From: Desulfobacterales bacterium
Lineage (GTDB): Bacteria; Desulfobacterota; Desulfobulbia; Desulfobulbales; BM004
DNA: 8,253 nucleotides
Reading direction: 5' to 3'
Assembly: GCA_030621655.1 (NCBI GenBank)
Contig: JAUXHH010000067.1
Location: forward strand, 1-8,253
In this document: positions 4,542 to 8,253 of the stretch, piece by piece
How the letters are laid out: each line of letters starts with the position of its first letter
Position numbering within the stretch: the first letter of the stretch is position 1
Notes under the pieces: model-generated
Told to the model about the DNA's origin: nothing
Database searches by the model: none
What the model saw: only the letters and a program-made list of their open reading frames with translations
Program-made: the position numbers and the translations under genes

Positions 4542-6596
4542 TTAGAACATGGATAGCTGGGTGTTATTTGGGGTATCATCGTTACCTGCCAACAACTCTG
4601 CTAAATCCTTCTCTGTCAGTATTTTCAATCCAAGTTCCCGGGCTTTTTTCAATTTACTCCCGGGTTTGTCCCCCACAACAACATGGGTCACCTTCCGGCT
4701 GATCTGTGAAGCAACCTTGCCCCCCCTCTCTTTTACCCTGACTTTGGCCTCATCTCTTGACATCGCATCAAGGCTGCCGGTGAAAAGGAATACAAATCCG
4801 GCAAATGGACTCTCTTTGGGGTTTTTTATTGAAGAAGTAATGGTGAAACCAAAATCCATGAGCTGCTTCAACATTGTTATGACATCAGGGTCCTGGAAGT
4901 AATTATTTATGCTTTTGGCGGTTTGCGGGCCTATTCCCTCAATCTCAAGGAGCTCTTCTTCACTGGCCCCTATAAGGTTTTCCAGTGATCCGCCATAATG
5001 TTCATCAAGCAGGCCGGCACCTTCTTCGCCGACATACCGGATTCCGAGAGCGCTTAAGAGTCTTGCCAGGGTGGTTTCGCGGCTATTCTCGATGGCCGCA
5101 ATTGCGTTACGGGCGGATTTTTCAGCCCAGCCTTCAAGGAGAACCAGGTCAGAGACTTTCAAACCATAAATATCAGGGATATCCTGAACGATTTTTTCGT
5201 TAAAAAGCAGTTCCATTGCCTTTTTGCCCAATCCTTCAATATCCATCCCGGCCTTTGAAGTGAAATGAATGAGCAGACGCATCCTCTGGGCCTGGCAGTG
5301 GGAGTTTGGGCAGCGGGTGATCGCTTCGTTTTCGGGAAGGATGAGGCGATGCTGACAAACCGGGCAGCTCCCCGGCATCCGGATATCTTTTTCACTGCCG
5401 TCCCGCTGCTCGACTACAGGTTTCACAATTTCAGGGATAACATCACCGGCCCTCTGGATAAGGACCTGGTCGCCAATCATTAGGCCTTTGCGGTTGACTT
5501 CACCTGAATTATGCAGGGTGGCGCGACTGACCACAACACCGCCGACATTTACCGGATCGAGGATCGCTACCGGGGTTATTGCGCCGGTGCGGCCCACCTG
5601 GAATTCAACATCCCGCAATATCGTGGTTGCCTGGGTGGCTGCAAATTTTGCAGCAATAGCCCAGCGGGGGCTTCTCGCCTTGCTGCCAAGACGGTTTTGC
5701 AACTCAAAGGAATTGACTTTAACGACCATGCCGTCGATATCGTAGGGCAGTGTCTGGCGAATATTCTGTAAATGTGAAAAGTGTTCTATAACCATGGAGA
5801 TATCTCCACAGAACTTTGTTAACGGGTTAATGCTGAAGCCAAGTTTATCAAGATAATCCAGAAGTTCCTCCTGGCTGCTGCAGGGAATTTGTCCGGTATC
5901 ACTTATGCCGTAAGCAAAGAAATCAAGGGGTCTCCTGGCAGTGATTTTTGAGTCAAGTTGCCGCAGGGAACCTGCTGCAGCATTTCGGGGATTGGCGAAA
6001 ATGGTATCGCCTGCGGCAAGACGCTGCTCGTTTAAAGCCGTAAAACCCTGAAGCGAAAGATAGGCTTCCCCACGAACTTCAAGCAGTTCAGGGATTTGAA
6101 TATTTTCGGTGGCGGAAAGGCGTAAGGGAATTGAGCGGATGGTTTTGAGGTTCCGGGTGATTTCTTCTCCGGTGCGGCCATCCCCCCTTGTTGAGCCAAT
6201 ACTGAGCAGGCCTTTTTCATAAACAAGTTCGACTGCCAGACCGTCAAGTTTTGGCTCAGCCATATAGGATAAGGAGTGCTCGGTTTTTAAAAACCTTTGC
6301 AGTCGCTCTTCAAAATCATGAAGCTCCGTTTCATTGAATGCATTTTCCAGGCTGAGCATGGGATGGGTATGGCCAACGGTATGAAACTCAGCCAAAGGTT
6401 TACCGCCAACCCTTTGGGTAGGAGAATCAGGCGTGACCAGTTTTGGATGCAATTCTTCCAGCCGCAGCAGTTCCTGGAACAGCAGGTCATATTCAGGGTC
6501 AGCAATGAGCGGATCATCCAGCTCATAATAGCGCTGTGCGTGGAAGTTGATCTGTTCGCACAGCTTCTGAATTTTTTTCTTAGTGTCTTCAGCCAT
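4542..6596 (-). CDS. ligA: NAD-dependent DNA ligase LigA
   Basis: A 684-residue bacterial DNA ligase, slightly longer than E. coli LigA (671). It seals nicks between Okazaki fragments and in repair, using NAD+ as AMP donor. Order of parts: the NAD-binding Ia region (HAQRYYELDDP, 19-29), the adenylation domain with nucleophile Lys116 in PKLDG, RGDGRTGEE at 137-145 and NPRNAAAGSLRQLD at 202-215. The OB fold follows (about 320-400, including FQVGRTGAITPVA). A four-cysteine zinc finger uses Cys411, Cys414, Cys429 and Cys434. Then come helix-hairpin-helix repeats (about 440-590) and a C-terminal BRCT domain (about 593-674, with FLFTGSL and SKLKKARELG). All key residues are present. The ATG lies 12 bases after the tautomerase stop with no clear Shine-Dalgarno. 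The next in-frame Met (80) would destroy domain Ia, so translation probably depends on coupling to the upstream gene. Confidence 0.98.
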   Translation of the reverse strand: MAEDTKKKIQKLCEQINFHAQRYYELDDPLIADPEYDLLFQELLRLEELHPKLVTPDSPTQRVGGKPLAEFHTVGHTHPMLSLENAFNETELHDFEERLQRFLKTEHSLSYMAEPKLDGLAVELVYEKGLLSIGSTRGDGRTGEEITRNLKTIRSIPLRLSATENIQIPELLEVRGEAYLSLQGFTALNEQRLAAGDTIFANPRNAAAGSLRQLDSKITARRPLDFFAYGISDTGQIPCSSQEELLDYLDKLGFSINPLTKFCGDISMVIEHFSHLQNIRQTLPYDIDGMVVKVNSFELQNRLGSKARSPRWAIAAKFAATQATTILRDVEFQVGRTGAITPVAILDPVNVGGVVVSRATLHNSGEVNRKGLMIGDQVLIQRAGDVIPEIVKPVVEQRDGSEKDIRMPGSCPVCQHRLILPENEAITRCPNSHCQAQRMRLLIHFTSKAGMDIEGLGKKAMELLFNEKIVQDIPDIYGLKVSDLVLLEGWAEKSARNAIAAIENSRETTLARLLSALGIRYVGEEGAGLLDEHYGGSLENLIGASEEELLEIEGIGPQTAKSINNYFQDPDVITMLKQLMDFGFTITSSIKNPKESPFAGFVFLFTGSLDAMSRDEAKVRVKERGGKVASQISRKVTHVVVGDKPGSKLKKARELGLKILTEKDLAELLAGNDDTPNNTQLSMF

Positions 6597-6608
6597 ATCA
6601 GGCAGATG

Positions 6609-6797
6609 TTATGCGGGTTTTTGCAGGAGCTTGCCGCCCTTGGAAATGTTTTCGTGTTGATCCTCATCAATAAAGATAAGGATGGAATCCTTGGGCTTAT
6701 TGGCCACCCTTGCAATAACATCGGTCACTCCGCTGCATATCTCTTCTTTCTGCTGTTTACTTAAGGTGCCGGCCACCCGGATGTTGACATAGGGCAT
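6609..6797 (-). CDS. 4-oxalocrotonate tautomerase-fold small protein
   Basis: A 62-residue member of the tautomerase superfamily, the standard subunit size for these hexameric beta-alpha-beta proteins. The N-terminus MPYVNIRV gives the catalytic Pro1 once Met is removed, and the C-terminal SKGGKLL (52-58) is the usual hairpin region. Pro1 acts as the general base in keto-enol isomerisations. The two arginines that bind substrate carboxylates in Pseudomonas 4-oxalocrotonate tautomerase (Arg11, Arg39) appear to be replaced by Thr/Leu and Leu/Ile by eye alignment, so that specific reaction is doubtful. There are no aromatic-degradation genes nearby. AGGAGG sits 6 bases before the ATG. It is the first gene of the leftward unit with ligA and acyP, and divergent from galE. 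Confidence 0.85.
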   Translation of the reverse strand: MPYVNIRVAGTLSKQQKEEICSGVTDVIARVANKPKDSILIFIDEDQHENISKGGKLLQKPA

Positions 6798-6849
6798 TGT
6801 TTCCTCCTTGCTTCTTGATTTTTAGAAATTGATTAAATCTATATACCCA

Positions 6850-6879
6850 TTTAGAAGAATCTTGGCTATGTTTTGCCAA
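6850..6879 (-). promoter_or_regulatory. Weak candidate promoter for the tautomerase-ligA-acyP operon
   Basis: Leftward, TTGGCA (6879-6874, five of six to the -35 consensus) and TCTAAA (6855-6850, four of six to the -10) are 18 bases apart, about 53 bases before the tautomerase ATG. The -35 lies inside the TTGGC/GCCAA palindrome. The A/T-rich context makes partial matches easy to find, so confidence is low. Confidence 0.3.
6862..6879. repeat. TTGGC-N8-GCCAA inverted repeat between operon and galE
   Basis: TTGGC (6862-6866) and GCCAA (6875-6879) form an inverted repeat with an 8-base spacer, in the only intergenic space between two divergent transcripts. It overlaps the candidate -35 of the leftward operon and lies about 75 bases before galE. 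The symmetry would suit a dimeric regulator; no particular regulator is implied. Confidence 0.35.
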
Positions 6880-6905
6880 AGATGCTATCGTAAAAAAGAA
6901 TCTAG

Positions 6906-6933
6906 TTCACTGTATTTATTAAACTACTATAAA
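6906..6933 (+). promoter_or_regulatory. Candidate galE promoter
   Basis: TTCACT (6906-6911, four of six to TTGACA) and TATAAA (6928-6933, five of six to TATAAT) are 16 bases apart. Transcription would start near 6940, only about 13 bases before the galE ATG. That agrees with the lack of a Shine-Dalgarno there. Confidence 0.4.
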
Positions 6934-6952
6934 AATATATAGAGTGACAAAT

Positions 6953-7963
6953 ATGCGAGTACTGGTAACAGGAGGAGCAGGTTATATCGGCAGCCATACC
7001 TGCGTTGAATTGCTGGCAGCCGGCTATGAAGTAATAGTGGTAGACAGCCTGATTAACAGCCGGGAAGAATCCATCAGACGTATTGAGGAGATCAGCGGCA
7101 GAAAGCTGCTCTTTCATAAAGTTGATCTTCTGGACAAACCTGCGCTTGACAGGGTTTTTAAGGAGGCAGCAGCTGATGCGGTCATCCATTTTGCCGGTCT
7201 GAAAGCTGTGGGTGAATCTGTTGCCATGCCATTGCAGTACTATAAGAACAACATAGGCGGTTCCCTGGTGCTCTTTGAAGTCATGGCACAACATGGCGTC
7301 AAGAACCTCGTTTTCAGCTCTTCGGCAACTGTGTATGGTGATCCTGCCTCGCTTCCCATTACCGAAGATTTTCCCATAAAAGCTTCAAATCCCTACGGTT
7401 GGGCCAAGGTGATGCTCGAACAGATCCTGCAGGACCTCTATCATGCAGATCCATCATTGAATATTGCCCTGCTTCGCTACTTCAACCCGGTGGGCGCGCA
7501 CCCTACAGGCAGGATCGGTGAAGACCCGAGGGGGGTGCCCAACAACCTTGTTCCCTTTATTGCCCAGGTGGCAGTGGGGAAACTTCCGGAGCTGAAAGTT
7601 TTCGGCAATGACTATCCTACACCTGATGGATCAGGAGTGAGGGACTACATCCATATTATGGATCTGGCCAGCGGTCACATGAAGGCCCTGGAAAAACTTG
7701 CCACAAATCCGGGTCTGGTCACCTACAATCTTGGTACAGGAAAGGGATACTCCGTTTTAGAAATGGTAGAAGCCTTTGCAGAGGCAGCAGGGAAAAAGAT
7801 ACCATACAGAATAGTAGGGCGGCGGCCTGGTGATATCGCCAGTTGTTATGCCAATCCTTCAAAAGCTGAAAAGGAGTTGTCCTGGAAGGCTTCCAGGGAT
7901 ATTAAGGCGATGTGTGAGGATACCTGGCGCTGGCAGACTGATAATCCCAATGGTTATGAGTAG
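6953..7963 (+). CDS. galE: UDP-glucose 4-epimerase GalE
   Basis: A 336-residue extended short-chain dehydrogenase, close to E. coli GalE (338). It interconverts UDP-glucose and UDP-galactose through a bound NAD+, supplying galactose units for lipopolysaccharide, capsule and exopolysaccharide. From the ATG used here, the Rossmann motif GGAGYIGSH is at 7-15. FSSSATVYG at 121-129 carries the active-site serine and YGWAK carries Tyr148 and Lys152, the catalytic pair. RYFNPVGAHPTG and SGVRDYIHIMDLASGH are the family substrate-binding blocks. A GTG three codons earlier (6944) is an alternative start; neither start has a good ribosome site. I prefer the ATG because the protein then begins MRVLVTGG, as relatives do. 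The gene appears to be transcribed alone, and only a heptad repeat region follows it. Confidence 0.96.
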   Translation: MRVLVTGGAGYIGSHTCVELLAAGYEVIVVDSLINSREESIRRIEEISGRKLLFHKVDLLDKPALDRVFKEAAADAVIHFAGLKAVGESVAMPLQYYKNNIGGSLVLFEVMAQHGVKNLVFSSSATVYGDPASLPITEDFPIKASNPYGWAKVMLEQILQDLYHADPSLNIALLRYFNPVGAHPTGRIGEDPRGVPNNLVPFIAQVAVGKLPELKVFGNDYPTPDGSGVRDYIHIMDLASGHMKALEKLATNPGLVTYNLGTGKGYSVLEMVEAFAEAAGKKIPYRIVGRRPGDIASCYANPSKAEKELSWKASRDIKAMCEDTWRWQTDNPNGYE

Positions 7964-7974
7964 TCTAAACTAGC

Positions 7975-8002
7975 TTTCAGCGGTCAGCATTCAGCGGCCA
8001 GC
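7975..8002. repeat. Four in-phase 7-base repeats (NNYCAGC) after galE
   Basis: TTTCAGC, GGTCAGC, ATTCAGC and GGCCAGC follow one another without gaps, beginning 12 bases after the galE stop. All four fit NNYCAGC exactly. A 7-base period is not a codon multiple, so this is not a coding repeat. It is the first part of a larger repeat region that resumes at 8070. Confidence 0.8.
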
Positions 8003-8069
8003 AAAAAAGATGTTTAAAAATTGATTATGGGTCCTGGTTTCTGGTTTTATGCCAGCACCGAGTGCCAAG
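8003..8069. other. Spacer between repeat blocks, small hairpin
   Basis: No gene is visible. CTGG (8041-8044) and CCAG (8052-8055) form a short hairpin, and 8031-8044 carries two CTGG-ended heptamers (GTCCTGG, TTTCTGG). These are the reverse-complement sense of the CCAG-type units on both sides, so the transcript could fold between blocks. No T-run is present, so there is no standard galE terminator. Confidence 0.4.
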
Positions 8070-8173
8070 TTACCAGTATCAGTTTTTAAACCTCCAGTCT
8101 CCGGTCTCCAGTCTTTAAACCTTCAGTCTTCAGCCTTCAGCCTTTGTCTTTAACCTCCAGTACCCAGTATCAG
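8070..8173. repeat. Degenerate heptad array with a ~29-base higher-order unit
   Basis: This block is built from 7-base units of the form YYTYCAG (CCTCCAG, TCTCCGG, TCTCCAG, TCTTCAG, CCTTCAG, TACCCAG), with a few one-base slips. Three larger copies begin TTTAA(A)CCTYCAG: 8083-8111 (29 bases), 8112-8140 (29 bases) and about 8147-8173 (27 bases). The third copy ends ACCCAGTATCAG, almost repeating ACCAGTATCAG at 8072-8082 just before the first copy. There are no unique spacers, so it is not a CRISPR. It separates galE from an apparently converging gene. Similar CAG-type heptad arrays occur in intergenic regions of other environmental bacteria; their role is unsettled. Confidence 0.8.
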
Positions 8174-8176
8174 ATC

Positions 8177-8253
8177 TTATTTCTTCTTTGCCTTTGTCTT
8201 CTCTGGCTCCGACGCGGGCAAGGGCTTGGGCGTGGGTAGCCCGAAACCCAATC
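8177..8253 (-). CDS. Possible C-terminus of a leftward gene, cut by the window edge
   Basis: On the minus strand one frame is open from the right edge to a TAA at 8179-8177, giving 24 residues. It reads LGFGLPTPKPLPASEPE then KTKAKKK and stop. A proline-rich linker and lysine-rich tail right before the stop look like a natural protein end. Base composition also rises in GC to the right of about 8205, as in coding DNA. Another minus frame is open over the same span, so this is tentative and no product can be assigned. Confidence 0.4.
   Translation of the reverse strand, partial: LGFGLPTPKPLPASEPEKTKAKKK

Noticed and set aside
6287..6764. Long overlapping open frames on both strands within ligA and the tautomerase gene (144 and 155 codons)
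   Set aside because: They lie in alternative frames of clearly conserved proteins and have no family similarity of their own.
8070..8173. CRISPR-like array because of the ~29-base period
   Set aside because: The units are contiguous and degenerate with a 7-base sub-period. There are no unique spacers between conserved repeats and no cas genes.

Overview
This window looks like chromosomal DNA of a Gram-negative, dissimilatory sulfur-metabolising bacterium. The best-supported guess is a sulfate reducer or sulfur disproportionator of the Desulfobacterota, perhaps near the Desulfobulbales. The main clue is a DsrC with both C-terminal redox cysteines. A PpiD-like periplasmic folding factor, moderate GC in the genes and very AT-rich spacers also fit. 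The lineage is an inference; no rRNA or other phylogenetic marker is present apart from ligA.

Layout from left to right. Positions 1-133 hold two stem-loops and no convincing gene. A leftward ppiD-like gene (134-2044) encodes a membrane-anchored periplasmic peptidyl-prolyl isomerase/chaperone. A 480-base AT-rich divergent spacer follows, with two candidate promoters and a repeat-bearing leader for the rightward dsrC (2526-2846). dsrC ends in a strong bidirectional terminator (2868-2905), shared with a leftward two-gene unit. That unit is a small CxxC/CxxC zinc-ribbon protein (3772-4059) followed by a RimK-like ATP-grasp enzyme (2923-3690), behind a near-consensus promoter (4096-4124).

Next is a compact leftward operon: a tautomerase-fold protein (6609-6797), NAD-dependent DNA ligase ligA (4542-6596) and acylphosphatase acyP (4236-4520), with gaps of 12 and 21 bases. 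Its 3' end runs into a set of nested inverted repeats (4138-4236). galE (UDP-glucose 4-epimerase, 6953-7963) is divergent from this operon. Downstream of galE is a non-coding region built from degenerate 7-base units with a roughly 29-base higher-order period. The window ends with what may be the C-terminus of a leftward gene.

Most genes are housekeeping: envelope protein folding, sulfur transfer for dissimilatory sulfite reduction, DNA replication/repair and sugar-nucleotide metabolism. The parts least explained by known families are the zinc-ribbon/ATP-grasp pair, the heptad repeat array after galE, the dsrC leader, a possible RNA switch in the ppiD leader and the nested inverted repeats after acyP. 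I see no mobile element, CRISPR array, tRNA, rRNA or defence system.
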